Positions 34,827-43,596 of a stretch of DNA of 64,000 nucleotides are shown piece after piece. Within the stretch, counting starts at the first letter, position 1. Every line of letters starts with the position of its first letter. The stretch covers positions 62,001 through 126,000 of the forward strand of contig NZ_JAQMWP010000002.1 of NCBI RefSeq assembly GCF_030403745.1, written 5' to 3'. A program made the position numbers and the translations under genes. The notes beneath the pieces are model-generated. The model was given only the letters and a program-made list of their open reading frames with translations, was not told the DNA's origin and ran no database searches. Source of the stretch: Streptomyces sp. S.PB5 (GTDB lineage Bacteria; Actinomycetota; Actinomycetes; Streptomycetales; Streptomycetaceae).

Positions 34827-36947
34827 GTGACCGCCGAGACGTCCGTGCCGTCCACAGCGCTGCTGGCAGGAGCAGACCGGGACGGTTCCAACTACACCGC
34901 GCGGCACCTGCTCGTCCTCGAGGGGCTCGAGGCCGTGCGGAAGCGCCCGGGCATGTACATCGGGTCGACCGACAGCCGCGGTCTGATGCACTGCCTGTGG
35001 GAGATCATCGACAACTCCGTGGACGAGGCCCTCGGGGGCTACTGCGACCACATCGAGGTCATCCTCCACGACGACGGCTCGGTGGAGGTCCGGGACAACG
35101 GCCGGGGCATCCCGGTCGACGTCGAGCCCAAGACGGGCCTGTCCGGCGTCGAGGTCGTCATGACCAAGCTGCACGCCGGAGGCAAGTTCGGCGGCGGCTC
35201 GTACGCGGCCTCCGGCGGTCTGCACGGCGTGGGTGCCTCCGTGGTGAACGCCCTGTCAGCGCGGCTCGACGTCGAGGTGGACCGCGCCGGGAACACCCAC
35301 GCGATCAGCTTCCGACGCGGCGTCCCCGGTGCCTTCGCCGCGGCAGGGCCCGACGCCAAGTTCGAGACGGGCGGCCTGCGCAAGACCAAGCGCATTCCCA
35401 AGACCCGTACCGGCACGCGCGTGCGCTACTGGGCCGACCGGCAGATCTTCCTCAAGGACGCCAAGCTCTCCCTGGACAACCTCCACCAGCGCGCCCGCCA
35501 GACCGCTTTCCTGGTACCCGGCCTGACCATCGTCGTCCGCGACGAGTTCGGCCTCGGCGAGGGCGGCAGCAAGGGCGAGGAGTCCTTCCGCTTCGACGGC
35601 GGCATCAGTGAGTTCTGCGAGTACCTGGCGAGCGACAAGCCGGTCTGCGACGTCCTCCGCTTCTCCGGACAGGGCACCTTCAGGGAGACGGTGCCGGTCC
35701 TGGACGCGCACGGCCAGATGACGCCCACCCAGGTCACCCGCGAGCTCGACGTCGACGTCGCCCTGCGCTGGGGTACGGGCTACGACACGACTCTGAAGTC
35801 GTTCGTGAACATCATCGCCACCCCCAAGGGCGGCACCCACGTCGCGGGCTTCGAGACGGCCGTCACCAGCACGATGAACGAAGTGCTGCGCGCCAAGAAG
35901 CTGCTGCGCGTCGCCGAGGACGACATCGTCAAGGACGACGCCCTGGAAGGCCTCACTGCGGTGGTGACCGTGCGCCTCGCCGAGCCGCAGTTCGAGGGGC
36001 AGACCAAGGAGGTCCTCGGCACCTCGGCGGCCCGTCGCATCGTGAACACCGTGATCTCCAAGGAGCTCAAGGCGTTCCTGACCTCGACCAAGAGGGACGC
36101 CGCCGCCCAGGCGCGCGTCGTCATGGAGAAGGCGGTCGCCGCCGCACGCACGCGTATCGCGGCCCGCCAGCACAAGGACGCACAGCGCCGGAAGACGGCC
36201 TTGGAGTCCTCGTCGCTGCCCGCCAAGCTCGCCGACTGCCGCAGCGACGACGTCGACCGCAGCGAGCTCTTCATCGTCGAGGGAGACTCCGCGCTCGGTA
36301 CCGCGAAGCTCGCCCGGAACTCCGAGTTCCAGGCGCTGCTGCCGATCCGGGGCAAGATCCTCAACGTCCAGAAGTCGTCCGTGACCGACATGCTCAAGAA
36401 CGCCGAGTGCGGCGCGATCATCCAGGTCATAGGAGCGGGGTCGGGCCGGACCTTCGACATCGACGCGGCCCGCTACGGCAAGATCATCATGATGACCGAC
36501 GCCGATGTGGACGGCTCCCACATCCGGACCCTGCTGCTCACGCTGTTCCAGCGCTACATGCGGCCGATGATCGAGGCGGGCCGGGTGTACGCGGCTGTAC
36601 CGCCGCTGCACCGCATCGAGCTGATCCAGCCCAAGAAGGGGCAGGACAAGTACGTCTACACGTACTCGGACCGCGAGCTGCGCGACAAGCTCATGGAGTT
36701 CCAGAGCAAGGGCATCCGCTACAAGGACTCCATCCAGCGGTACAAGGGCCTCGGTGAGATGGACGCCGACCAGCTGGCCGAGACGACCATGGACCCGCGT
36801 CACCGCACCCTGCGCCGGATCAGCCTCACCGACCTGGAGGCGGCGGAGCAGGTGTTCGACCTGCTGATGGGCAATGACGTGGCACCGCGCAAGGAGTTCA
36901 TCTCCAGCTCGGCGGCGACGTTGGACCGGTCGCGCATCGACGCGTAG
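34827..36947 (+). CDS. parE: Topoisomerase IV subunit B (ParE; GyrB-like)
   Basis: Type IIA topoisomerase ATPase subunit that with ParC decatenates daughter chromosomes. The GHKL ATPase has EGLEAVRKRPGMYIG, DNSVDEALGG, DNGRGIPV and GGLHGVGASVVNAL. The TOPRIM domain shows EGDSALGTAK near residue 485 and TDADVDGSHI. The C-terminus has QRYKGLGEMDADQLAETTMDP. I chose GTG 34827 because GAGGAG is at 34813-34818. The 706 residues and the presence of a ParC-type gene at 51.5 kb favour ParE over GyrB, whose gene normally lies near oriC with gyrA. Confidence 0.93.
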   Translation: MTAETSVPSTALLAGADRDGSNYTARHLLVLEGLEAVRKRPGMYIGSTDSRGLMHCLWEIIDNSVDEALGGYCDHIEVILHDDGSVEVRDNGRGIPVDVEPKTGLSGVEVVMTKLHAGGKFGGGSYAASGGLHGVGASVVNALSARLDVEVDRAGNTHAISFRRGVPGAFAAAGPDAKFETGGLRKTKRIPKTRTGTRVRYWADRQIFLKDAKLSLDNLHQRARQTAFLVPGLTIVVRDEFGLGEGGSKGEESFRFDGGISEFCEYLASDKPVCDVLRFSGQGTFRETVPVLDAHGQMTPTQVTRELDVDVALRWGTGYDTTLKSFVNIIATPKGGTHVAGFETAVTSTMNEVLRAKKLLRVAEDDIVKDDALEGLTAVVTVRLAEPQFEGQTKEVLGTSAARRIVNTVISKELKAFLTSTKRDAAAQARVVMEKAVAAARTRIAARQHKDAQRRKTALESSSLPAKLADCRSDDVDRSELFIVEGDSALGTAKLARNSEFQALLPIRGKILNVQKSSVTDMLKNAECGAIIQVIGAGSGRTFDIDAARYGKIIMMTDADVDGSHIRTLLLTLFQRYMRPMIEAGRVYAAVPPLHRIELIQPKKGQDKYVYTYSDRELRDKLMEFQSKGIRYKDSIQRYKGLGEMDADQLAETTMDPRHRTLRRISLTDLEAAEQVFDLLMGNDVAPRKEFISSSAATLDRSRIDA

Positions 36948-37667
36948 GCGCTGCGCTGGGCTTGGGCCGGGAGCTTCGTCCGGGTCCGCAGGGTGGGGTC
37001 GGGGAGCCAGGGCCGTGTCTGCCGGGTGGAGTCGCGGGGTTTGGGCGGGGTCTGCCGGGTGGGTTGCGCCGGCTGATCTGGGCTTGCCCGGTGGGTTGCG
37101 CGGCGTGATCTGGGCCTGGATTTGGGTCTGCCCTGTGAGGGCCGCCTGGATCCGGGGAGCGCCTGGCTCGTGGGTCGGGTCAGGTCGGGCCCGGGGAGCT
37201 GCGTCCGCGGATCCGGCCGGGCCTGAGTGCCGCTTCGGTGGATCCCGGTCGGCCTCGGCGTGCGGGTCTGGCGGATCCGGTCGGCTTGGATGGGGGGTTC
37301 GGAAAGTGAAGGGCCCGCCCGAGCCGGGGTGGGTCCGGGGCGCGCTGCCCCGGGGACAGGCAATGCTCGTCCGGTGGTCTTGTCAGGCTCGGTGCGGCTG
37401 GCGCGGCTGGCGCGGCTGGTGCGGGTGGTGCGGGTGGGCGGCGTCGGCTCAGACTGGGCTGATCCTGCTCCGGACAGATCGTCGCTCGGGCGGTGGCGCC
37501 CATCTCGGCCGAGTCGTCTCTCCACCCGTGGGTGGACATCGGGGTGTACGCGGATCCACCCAGGATCCACCCCCACTCCGATCTCCTGACCTGCGAATTT
37601 CCGTAGCTTCGAAGGCGTCGGCAGTGCTCGCTGTCGGCACCGTCCTTCTTCGCTCACGGAGGCTCCG
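36948..37667. repeat. G-rich noncoding spacer with tandem repeats
   Basis: A 720-bp region with strong strand bias (G-rich on plus). It contains three tandem ~32-bp units at 37018-37050, 37051-37082 and 37083-37114 (units 2 and 3 match at ~26 of 32 positions) and five 9-bp units GCGGCTGGC/GCGGGTGGT at 37394-37438. GGATCC-containing near-repeats recur between. Frames through it on either strand give only Pro/Arg/Thr or Gly/Trp low-complexity peptides, so I regard it as noncoding. Confidence 0.7.
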
Positions 37668-38192
37668 ATGTCCGGGCTGCTCGATGCGTTTCTGATCGTG
37701 GCCGTGGTCGTCCTGGTGATCGCGCGCCAGTTCCGCGCGCAGCGGATGGATACGGGACGGCGCTGGTGGGTGCTGCCCGCGGTCCTCGCCGTTGTCGCGG
37801 TGCGTGAGCCCGGCCTCGTCGACGCCCATCACCACACGGCATCGGTGCTCCTGCTCACCGCCGAGCTGCTCGTCGGTCTGGCCACCGGAGCCGCCTGGGC
37901 CTGGACCAGCCGAATATGGGTGGAGCCGGACGGAGCCGTGTGGAGCAAGAGCACCAAGGCGAGCGGGACCGTCTGGTTCATCGGCATCGGTCTGCGCGTC
38001 GCCCTCTATGCCCTCGGTGCCGCGCTGGGCGTCCACCAGGATTCGTCCGCTCTGCTTCTCGCGCTGGCGGCCACACTGCTCGTTCGCTCGGGGCTGCTCG
38101 CCTGGCGTACCCAGGCGCAGCACACGGCTCCCGTGCGGAGCGCGGCGTACGGTGACCGCGTGCCGCGGCCCGCGTGGAAGGAGCGTGTGTGA
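37668..38192 (+). CDS. Integral membrane protein, DUF1453 (CcdC)-like
   Basis: A 174-residue membrane protein with about four hydrophobic segments (LLDAFLIVAVVVLVIARQF, WWVLPAVLAVVAV, VLLLTAELLVGLATGAAWAW, ALLLALAATLLV). The spacing resembles the DUF1453 family. ACGGAGG lies before ATG 37668. Its stop overlaps the start of the downstream histidine kinase (GTGA, 38189-38192), so it is translationally coupled and may take part in or be controlled by that signalling system. Confidence 0.8.
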   Translation: MSGLLDAFLIVAVVVLVIARQFRAQRMDTGRRWWVLPAVLAVVAVREPGLVDAHHHTASVLLLTAELLVGLATGAAWAWTSRIWVEPDGAVWSKSTKASGTVWFIGIGLRVALYALGAALGVHQDSSALLLALAATLLVRSGLLAWRTQAQHTAPVRSAAYGDRVPRPAWKERV

Positions 38193-39340
38193 CGGAGAAC
38201 GGCTGGACACGCTGGCCTTCCCGGGAGGCGCTCGGGCACGAGGGGCTGTCACAGCCCCGGCGTCTGATCGCCTGGGCCGTACGGCTGATGGTGCTCGGCA
38301 TGCTGTTGTGGGGCGCTTTCACGACTGGATCGGCCAGCGGCTGGAAGGCGGTCGCCGGTGTGGGTGGTGCCCTGCTTGCCGGGCTGCTCGCCTGGGCGTT
38401 CTACCGCGCTACACTCCGCCACTTGCTGTTGCCCGCACTGGCCACCCTTGTGATGCTGCAAGGCCTGGCGATCCTGGGGCAGATATCGGGCTTTCGGGTA
38501 CCCGCGTTGGCGATGTGGTGCGGTTGCGGGATCGCGGCGCTGGAGCGACTGCCCATGGCCGCCGCTCTTCCTGCCGCGAGCGTGGCGTTCGGCTCCTACG
38601 GAGTCGTCAGCGACGACGCCGTGCTCACGACAGCGGTCACCGGACTCGGCCTGGCCCTGGCCGGCTACACGCTGCGCCTCGACGCCGAGGCCCGTGGCAA
38701 CGCCCAGCGCCTGCTGGCCCAGGAGCGAGCAGCGCGGGCGGCCGAGGCGGAGTCGGCGGCGCTCGCGGAGCGGGCCCGCATCGCACGGGAGATCCATGAC
38801 GTACTGGCCCACAGTCTCTCGGCCCAGCTGGTGCACCTGGAGGCGGCCCGGCTGCTGGTCGAACGGGGCGCCGACCGGGAGCAGATCCTCGAACGGGTCG
38901 TGGCGGCACGGGGAATGGCCCGTGACGGGCTCGCCGAGACCAGGCAGGCACTCTCGGCGCTGCGCGGCGAGCTGACTCCGCTGGAGGACTTCCTGGCCCA
39001 GCTGGTGGGGGAGGCCCCGGGTGCAGAGGTCACCATTACGGGTGAGCGAACGTACCTGTCCGCCGAGGCGTCGCAGGCCGTGCGCAGGGTGGCCCAGGAG
39101 GCCCTGACCAATGTCCGCAAGCACGCCCCGGGGGCCGAGGTGCGGCTCCGGCTGGAATACGGCGAGCATCAAGTGACCCTGGCCGTAAGGGATTCGGGGG
39201 GTTCGCCGGGCGAACTGACCGGTGCTGGGGGCGGGTACGGTCTGCTGGGCATGCGGGAGCGTGCCGAACTGCTCGGCGGTTCGCTGGAGGCCGGGCCGGA
39301 CGAGGAGGGGTTCGTGGTGACGCTGAAGGTGCCCGTATGA
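38189..39340 (+). CDS. NarL-type sensor histidine kinase
   Basis: Membrane-bound kinase of the HisKA_3 class. The first ~160 residues hold about five to six transmembrane segments and no large extracellular domain. The phosphoacceptor His is in REIHDVLAHSLSAQLVHLE near residue 200. The HATPase domain has AQEALTNVRKHA and GGGYGLLGMRERAELLGG. The GTG at 38189 overlaps the upstream stop. Its own stop overlaps the response-regulator start (ATGA), so three genes form a coupled operon. The signal is unknown. Confidence 0.92.
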   Translation: MTENGWTRWPSREALGHEGLSQPRRLIAWAVRLMVLGMLLWGAFTTGSASGWKAVAGVGGALLAGLLAWAFYRATLRHLLLPALATLVMLQGLAILGQISGFRVPALAMWCGCGIAALERLPMAAALPAASVAFGSYGVVSDDAVLTTAVTGLGLALAGYTLRLDAEARGNAQRLLAQERAARAAEAESAALAERARIAREIHDVLAHSLSAQLVHLEAARLLVERGADREQILERVVAARGMARDGLAETRQALSALRGELTPLEDFLAQLVGEAPGAEVTITGERTYLSAEASQAVRRVAQEALTNVRKHAPGAEVRLRLEYGEHQVTLAVRDSGGSPGELTGAGGGYGLLGMRERAELLGGSLEAGPDEEGFVVTLKVPV

Positions 39341-40020
39341 CGGAGGAGGTCTGGGGCAGAGCCGCGCGGGTGGTGGTCGCGGACGACCAGACCGTCGTCC
39401 GGGAGGGCATCGTGATGCTGCTCGGGCTGCTGCCCGGAGTCGAGGTCGTCGGCGCCGCCGGGGACGGCCACGAGGCCGTGCGGCTGGTCGCCGAACTCGC
39501 CCCGGACGTGGTGCTGATGGACCTGCGCATGCCTCGCTGCGACGGCGTGGAGGCGACCCGGCGGATCAGGACCGAACATCCCGGTACCCAGGTCGTGGTG
39601 CTCACGACGTTCGCGGACGACGAGTCGCTGTTCCCGGCGCTGCGGGCCGGTGCCCGCGGCTATCTGACCAAGGACGCGGGAGGTGACGAGATCGTACGGG
39701 CGGTGCACAGTGTGCTGTCCGGGGACGCCGGGCTGTCGCCGAGCATCCAGCGGCGGCTGTTGGAGCGGCTGTCGGAGCCCGAGCCGCGGCAGGCCGGGCC
39801 ATCCGAGGCGCCGGACGGGCTCACCGGGCGGGAGACCGAGGTGCTGGTGCTGATCGCCGAAGGGCTCAGCAATCAGGAGATCGCCCGCAGACTGCATGTC
39901 TCCACCGCGACCGTGAAGACCCATATCAACAATCTGTTCGCCAAGACGGGGCTCAAGGACCGTGCGCAGGCGGTGCGTTACGCGTATACGAAGGGACTTG
40001 TGCGGCCTCCGGCGGGTTGA
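39337..40020 (+). CDS. NarL/FixJ-type response regulator
   Basis: The receiver domain (RVVVADDQTVVREGI; phosphoacceptor Asp in VVLMDLRMP near residue 61; LTTFADDE; YLTKDAGGDEI) is followed by a LuxR-type HTH (LTGRETEVLVLIAEGLSNQEIARRLHVSTATVKTHINNLFAKTGLKDR). Length is 227 residues. It is the cognate partner of the overlapping kinase gene. No target site can be named from the sequence. Confidence 0.94.
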   Translation: MTEEVWGRAARVVVADDQTVVREGIVMLLGLLPGVEVVGAAGDGHEAVRLVAELAPDVVLMDLRMPRCDGVEATRRIRTEHPGTQVVVLTTFADDESLFPALRAGARGYLTKDAGGDEIVRAVHSVLSGDAGLSPSIQRRLLERLSEPEPRQAGPSEAPDGLTGRETEVLVLIAEGLSNQEIARRLHVSTATVKTHINNLFAKTGLKDRAQAVRYAYTKGLVRPPAG

Positions 40021-40089
40021 GTCACCTGATGGGGTGAAGCGAGAGGAGAAGAAGAGTCGGGGATCTTCCCGTTCTGTCCATCCTTGGGC

Positions 40090-40653
40090 ATGCAGTCAAG
40101 CAACGGTCGTCCCCGCGGAGACGGGGGTGGTCCCGAAAGTGCGACCGATCACCGCGAAGGTCATGCTCCGGAGTTCACCGAGGCATCCGGAGGTGTGAGG
40201 TACGACGACCCCTGGTACGACGCGCTCGCCTCCGGCTGGGGTGAGTCGGGCGGTGCCGGTGGTGCCGTGCCGATTCCGGAGCCCGCCGCTCGGCCCGGAC
40301 GGACGGAGCGGGAGGACGCGGCCGCCGATGTGTACCTCCAGGTGCAGCGCAGTGCGGCGTTCCAGGAGGTGCGCAGCCGGTACCGGAGGTTCGTCGTGCC
40401 GGCGTGCGTCGCGTTCTTCGGCTGGTACGTGGGGTACGTCGTGACCGCGACGACCGCGCCCGGGCTGATGGCGCAGCCGGTGGCGGGCGCGGTGAACGTG
40501 GCGATGCTCGCGGGGCTGGGGCAGTTCCTCACGACGTTCCTGCTGACCTGGGCGTACGCCCGGCATGCGCGACTGCGACGGGACCGGGCGGCGTTGGAGC
40601 TGCGCTGGGACACTCAGGAACTGACGCGGGGAATCCGGGGCGGTGCTTCGTGA
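40090..40653 (+). CDS. DUF485 membrane protein
   Basis: The C-terminal half has the DUF485 pattern: VQRSAAFQEVRSRYRRFVVPACVAFFGWYVGYVV and a second hydrophobic segment LGQFLTTFLLTWAYARHA. DUF485 proteins (YjcH-like) are usually encoded directly before a sodium:solute symporter such as ActP, as here, where the stop overlaps the symporter start. The N-terminal ~70 residues are Gly/Pro-rich. Start choice is uncertain: ATG 40090 lacks a good ribosome-binding site and GTG 40195 has GGAGG too close. The core assignment does not depend on this. Confidence 0.78.
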   Translation: MQSSNGRPRGDGGGPESATDHREGHAPEFTEASGGVRYDDPWYDALASGWGESGGAGGAVPIPEPAARPGRTEREDAAADVYLQVQRSAAFQEVRSRYRRFVVPACVAFFGWYVGYVVTATTAPGLMAQPVAGAVNVAMLAGLGQFLTTFLLTWAYARHARLRRDRAALELRWDTQELTRGIRGGAS

Positions 40654-42242
40654 CGGGCGACCACCAGACGCTGGCGTTGCTGCTGTTCAGCGCGTTCGTC
40701 GCGGTCACGTTGGGGATCACCACGTGGGTGAGCCGCAACCGGCATGGTTCGGCGGAGGAGTTCTACGCCGGCGGGCGGCTGTTCTCTCCGATGGAGAATG
40801 GTTTTGCCATCGCGGGCGACTACATGTCGGCGGCATCGTTCCTCGGGATCTCCGGACTCATCGCGCTCTTCGGCTACGACGGGATGCTCTACTCGGTGGG
40901 CTTCCTGGTGGCGTGGCTGGTGGTGCTGTTCCTCGTCGCCGAACTGGTGCGCAACTGCGGGCGGTTCACGCTGGCGGACGTGGTGGCGGCGCGGATGAAC
41001 GAGCGGCCGGTACGGATCGCGGCGGGTACCTCCTCGGTCACGGTGTCCGTGCTGTATCTGGTGGCACAGATGGTGGGCGCGGGGAGCCTGGTCGCCCTGC
41101 TGCTCGGCGGTACCGGTGAGGCGGCGCAGACCTGGACGGTCATCGGGGTCGGCGCGCTCATGGTGATCTATGTGTCGTTGGGAGGGATGCGGGCCACCAC
41201 GTGGATTCAGATCGTGAAGGCGGTCATGCTCCTCGGCGGCACGATCGCGCTGACCGTGCTCGTCCTGGTCCGGTTCCACGGCGACTTCGACCAACTGCTC
41301 CTCACCGCCGCCGAGCGCAGCGGGCACGGGGAGAAGTTCCTGGCGCCCGGGCTGAAGTACGGTGGGGACTGGACCGCGCGTTTCGACTTCATCAGCCTGG
41401 GACTCGCGCTGGTCCTGGGCACGGCGGGGCTGCCGCACATTCTCTCGCGCTTCTACACCGTGCCCACCGCGCGGGCCGCGCGGCGTTCGGTGGTCTGGTC
41501 GATCGGGCTCATCGGCGGGTTCTATCTGATGACGATCGTCCTCGGGTTCGGGGCGGCCGCGATCGTCGGGCCGGATGCGGTCCGCGGATCCAACGCGGCC
41601 GGCAACACCGCCGTCCCGCTGCTCGCCCTCGACCTGGGCGGAGGCGCGGACTCCACAGGCGGAACGGTTCTGTTCGCGATCGTCGCCGCCATCGCCTTCG
41701 CCACGATCCTCGCGGTGGTCGCCGGGATCACGCTCGCCTCCTCCGCGTCGGTGGCCCATGACCTGTACGCGTCCCTGCGGCGTCGGCGGTCGAAGCCGCG
41801 CAGCGAGGTCGCCGTGGCGCGGGTCGCCGCCGTGGGTATCGGTGTGGTGGCGATCGCGCTGGGGCTGCTGGCCCGGGACCTCAATGTCGCGTTTCTGGTG
41901 GGCCTGGCCTTCGCGGTCGCCGCGTCCGCCAATCTGCCGGTGCTGCTCTACTCGCTGTTCTGGCGCGGCTTCACCACCCGAGGTGCGGTGTGGTCGGTGT
42001 ACGGCGGGCTGATCCCGGCCGTGGTGCTGGTGCTGCTGTCGCCCGTGGTGTCGGGCAGCCCGGCTTCCCTGTTCCCGGGGGTGGACTTCCAGTTCTTCCC
42101 GCTGCAGAACCCCGGTCTCGTCTCGATCCCGCTGGGCTTCGTCGCGGGCTGGCTCGGGACGGTCACCTCGGCGGAGGTCGCAGACGAGGCCAAGCACGCG
42201 GAGACCGAGGTGCGGTCGCTGACGGGGGCGGGGGCGGCCTGA
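40650..42242 (+). CDS. Sodium:solute symporter (SSS family, ActP/MctC-like)
   Basis: A 530-residue permease with about 13 transmembrane helices. Features include EEFYAGGRLFSPMENGFAIAGDYMSAASFLGISGLI (the family N-terminal signature), the sodium-site region GTAGLPHILSRFYTVP, and DLNVAFLVGLAFAVAASANLPVLLYSLFW near the C-terminus, as in acetate/monocarboxylate permeases. The GTG at 40650 overlaps the DUF485 stop. The likely substrates are acetate or other short carboxylates; this is by family, not proven. Confidence 0.92.
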   Translation: MTGDHQTLALLLFSAFVAVTLGITTWVSRNRHGSAEEFYAGGRLFSPMENGFAIAGDYMSAASFLGISGLIALFGYDGMLYSVGFLVAWLVVLFLVAELVRNCGRFTLADVVAARMNERPVRIAAGTSSVTVSVLYLVAQMVGAGSLVALLLGGTGEAAQTWTVIGVGALMVIYVSLGGMRATTWIQIVKAVMLLGGTIALTVLVLVRFHGDFDQLLLTAAERSGHGEKFLAPGLKYGGDWTARFDFISLGLALVLGTAGLPHILSRFYTVPTARAARRSVVWSIGLIGGFYLMTIVLGFGAAAIVGPDAVRGSNAAGNTAVPLLALDLGGGADSTGGTVLFAIVAAIAFATILAVVAGITLASSASVAHDLYASLRRRRSKPRSEVAVARVAAVGIGVVAIALGLLARDLNVAFLVGLAFAVAASANLPVLLYSLFWRGFTTRGAVWSVYGGLIPAVVLVLLSPVVSGSPASLFPGVDFQFFPLQNPGLVSIPLGFVAGWLGTVTSAEVADEAKHAETEVRSLTGAGAA

Positions 42243-42320
42243 GCGCTCCGCCGGAAGCACGGCGAGGGGTTGTCGGTCGGGTTGCGGCGCCACCGGATCC
42301 GCTTGGGTGCGTTGACCTCA

Positions 42321-42353
42321 CCGTCGTACGGCGTCGCCGTCGTCGTACGACGG
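42321..42353 (+). terminator. Hairpin downstream of the symporter
   Basis: CCGTCGTACG (42321-42330) pairs with CGTACGACGG (42344-42353) across a 13-nt loop; AAAACC follows. It is a plausible terminator about 80 bp after the symporter gene. Confidence 0.55.
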
Positions 42354-42371
42354 AAAACCTTGGTTCGGCGG

Positions 42372-42519
42372 CTACGGCGCCACCCACGCGTACCGGTGCT
42401 CCGGGCGGCCTGTGTCGCCGTACTTGAGGGAGAGGCGGAGGCGGTCGGCCTGTTCGAGGTGGCGGAGGTAGCGCTGGGCGGTGGAGCGGCTCAGGCCGGT
42501 TTCGGCGGCGACCTCGTGA
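42372..42519 (-). pseudogene. C-terminal remnant of a CitB-type response regulator
   Basis: About 49 codons ending at TAG 42372-42374 read HEVAAETGLSRSTAQRYLRH, then KYGDTGRPEHRYAWVAP, clearly homologous to the HTH C-terminus of the intact regulator at 42916-43596 (TGVSRQTAQRYLKLLE, then KYGDAGRPEHRYVW). There is no receiver domain: the upstream sequence changes abruptly near 42520 into the tail of a substrate-binding protein on the other strand. The gene is therefore truncated and presumably nonfunctional. Confidence 0.85.
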
Positions 42520-42816
42520 GGACACGTCCAGAAGCTGGTCAATGCATTCGTCAAGACGCTCAAGTGGATGTCCACGCACAGTGCGCACCAGATCGCCGAG
42601 AAGATGCCCGCCGACTACTCGCAGGGCAACACGATCGTCTACGCCTCGGCCATCAAGAGCACCCTGCCGATGTTCACGGACGACGGCGTGATGCCCGAGG
42701 ACGGCCCGGAGACCGTCGAGGAGGTGCTCAAGGCGTTCAATCCGACCATCCAGAACGCCGAAGTCGACCTGAGCAAGACCTACACGACCGAGTTCGTGGA
42801 GAAGGTCACGGGCTGA
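42520..42816 (+). pseudogene. C-terminal remnant of an ABC substrate-binding protein
   Basis: After an in-frame TGA at 42517-42519, 98 codons read GHVQKLVNAFVKTLKWMSTHSAHQIAEKMP, then IVYASAIKSTLPMFTDDG and FNPTIQNAEVDLSKTYTTEFVEKVTG before the stop. This is the C-terminal lobe end of a nitrate/taurine/thiamine-precursor type (NMT1/SsuA-like) periplasmic-binding lipoprotein. No signal peptide or N-terminal lobe precedes it, and no permease or ATPase genes follow. ATG 42568 could start an 82-residue peptide but has no ribosome-binding site. Confidence 0.82.
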
Positions 42817-42875
42817 CATCACCGTGCCGACACCCCCGGCGCTGACATTCGCGGCGCCGCCATCCGTATAGAGGG

Positions 42876-42916
42876 AGGGCACGGTTCCCTTCCCCCGCCC
42901 CCACGGGCCGTGCCCT
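42876..42916 (-). terminator. Terminator of the CitB-type regulator gene
   Basis: AGGGCACGG (42876-42884) pairs with CCGTGCCCT (42908-42916). The stem reaches the regulator stop codon (42916-42918). On the minus strand it directly follows the gene. Confidence 0.65.
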
Positions 42917-43596
42917 CAGGCGCGGGTCGCCCACACGTAACGGTGTTCAGGGCGGCCCGCGTCGCCGTACTTGAGGGTGAGGCGAGCCCTGCCCGTACGC
43001 TCCAGGAGCTTCAGATAGCGCTGGGCGGTCTGCCGGCTCACCCCCGTCCGCTCGGCGATCTCCTGGGCCGACAGCGGGCCTTCGGCGCTCATCAGGGACT
43101 GCCGTACGAGCTCCGCGGTGGTGGGGGAGTGCCCCTTGGGCAGGTCCGGCTCCGACGGAGCGGACAGGGCGCCGAAGATGCGGTCCACCTCGGACTGTTC
43201 GGCCTCCCCGCCACCGTCGAGCGTGCGGCGCAGTTCCGCGTACGCCTCCAGTTTGGCGCGCAGGCCGGCGAAGGCGAACGGCTTGACCAGGTACTGCAGC
43301 GCTCCGTGCCGCATCGCCGCCTGCACGGTCGTGATGTCCCGGGCCGCGGTCACCATGATCACGTCGGTCTGGTGGCCGCGCCGGCGCATCTCCTGGACGA
43401 CCGACAGGCCTGTCTCGTCCGGCAGATAGTGGTCCATGAGGACCAGGTCGAGCCGGGGCAACAGCTCCACCTGGCGCAGCGCCTCGGCCGCGCTGTGCGC
43501 CTCGCCGGCCACATGGAAGCCCGGCACCTTCTCGACATAGGCGGCGTTGACCCGCGCGACCCGGGTGTCGTCGTCCACGACCAGGACCTCGATCAT
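42916..43596 (-). CDS. CitB/DcuR-type response regulator
   Basis: The receiver domain has VLVVDDDTRVARVN, phosphoacceptor Asp in LVLMDHYLPDETGL near residue 55, and MVTAARD and YLVKPFAF. The C-terminal HTH (SAQEIAERTGVSRQTAQRYLKLLERTGRARL) is typical of regulators of di- and tricarboxylate use. 226 residues. It overlaps the kinase gene by 4 bp (ATGA). A truncated paralogue tail lies just downstream. Confidence 0.93.
   Translation of the reverse strand: MIEVLVVDDDTRVARVNAAYVEKVPGFHVAGEAHSAAEALRQVELLPRLDLVLMDHYLPDETGLSVVQEMRRRGHQTDVIMVTAARDITTVQAAMRHGALQYLVKPFAFAGLRAKLEAYAELRRTLDGGGEAEQSEVDRIFGALSAPSEPDLPKGHSPTTAELVRQSLMSAEGPLSAQEIAERTGVSRQTAQRYLKLLERTGRARLTLKYGDAGRPEHRYVWATRA

Noticed and set aside
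36800..37657. A 285-codon minus-strand frame in the G-rich spacer
   Set aside because: It is composed of Pro/Arg/Thr/Ser repeats produced by the tandem DNA repeats, overlaps the parE 3' end and has no ribosome-binding site or recognisable domain.
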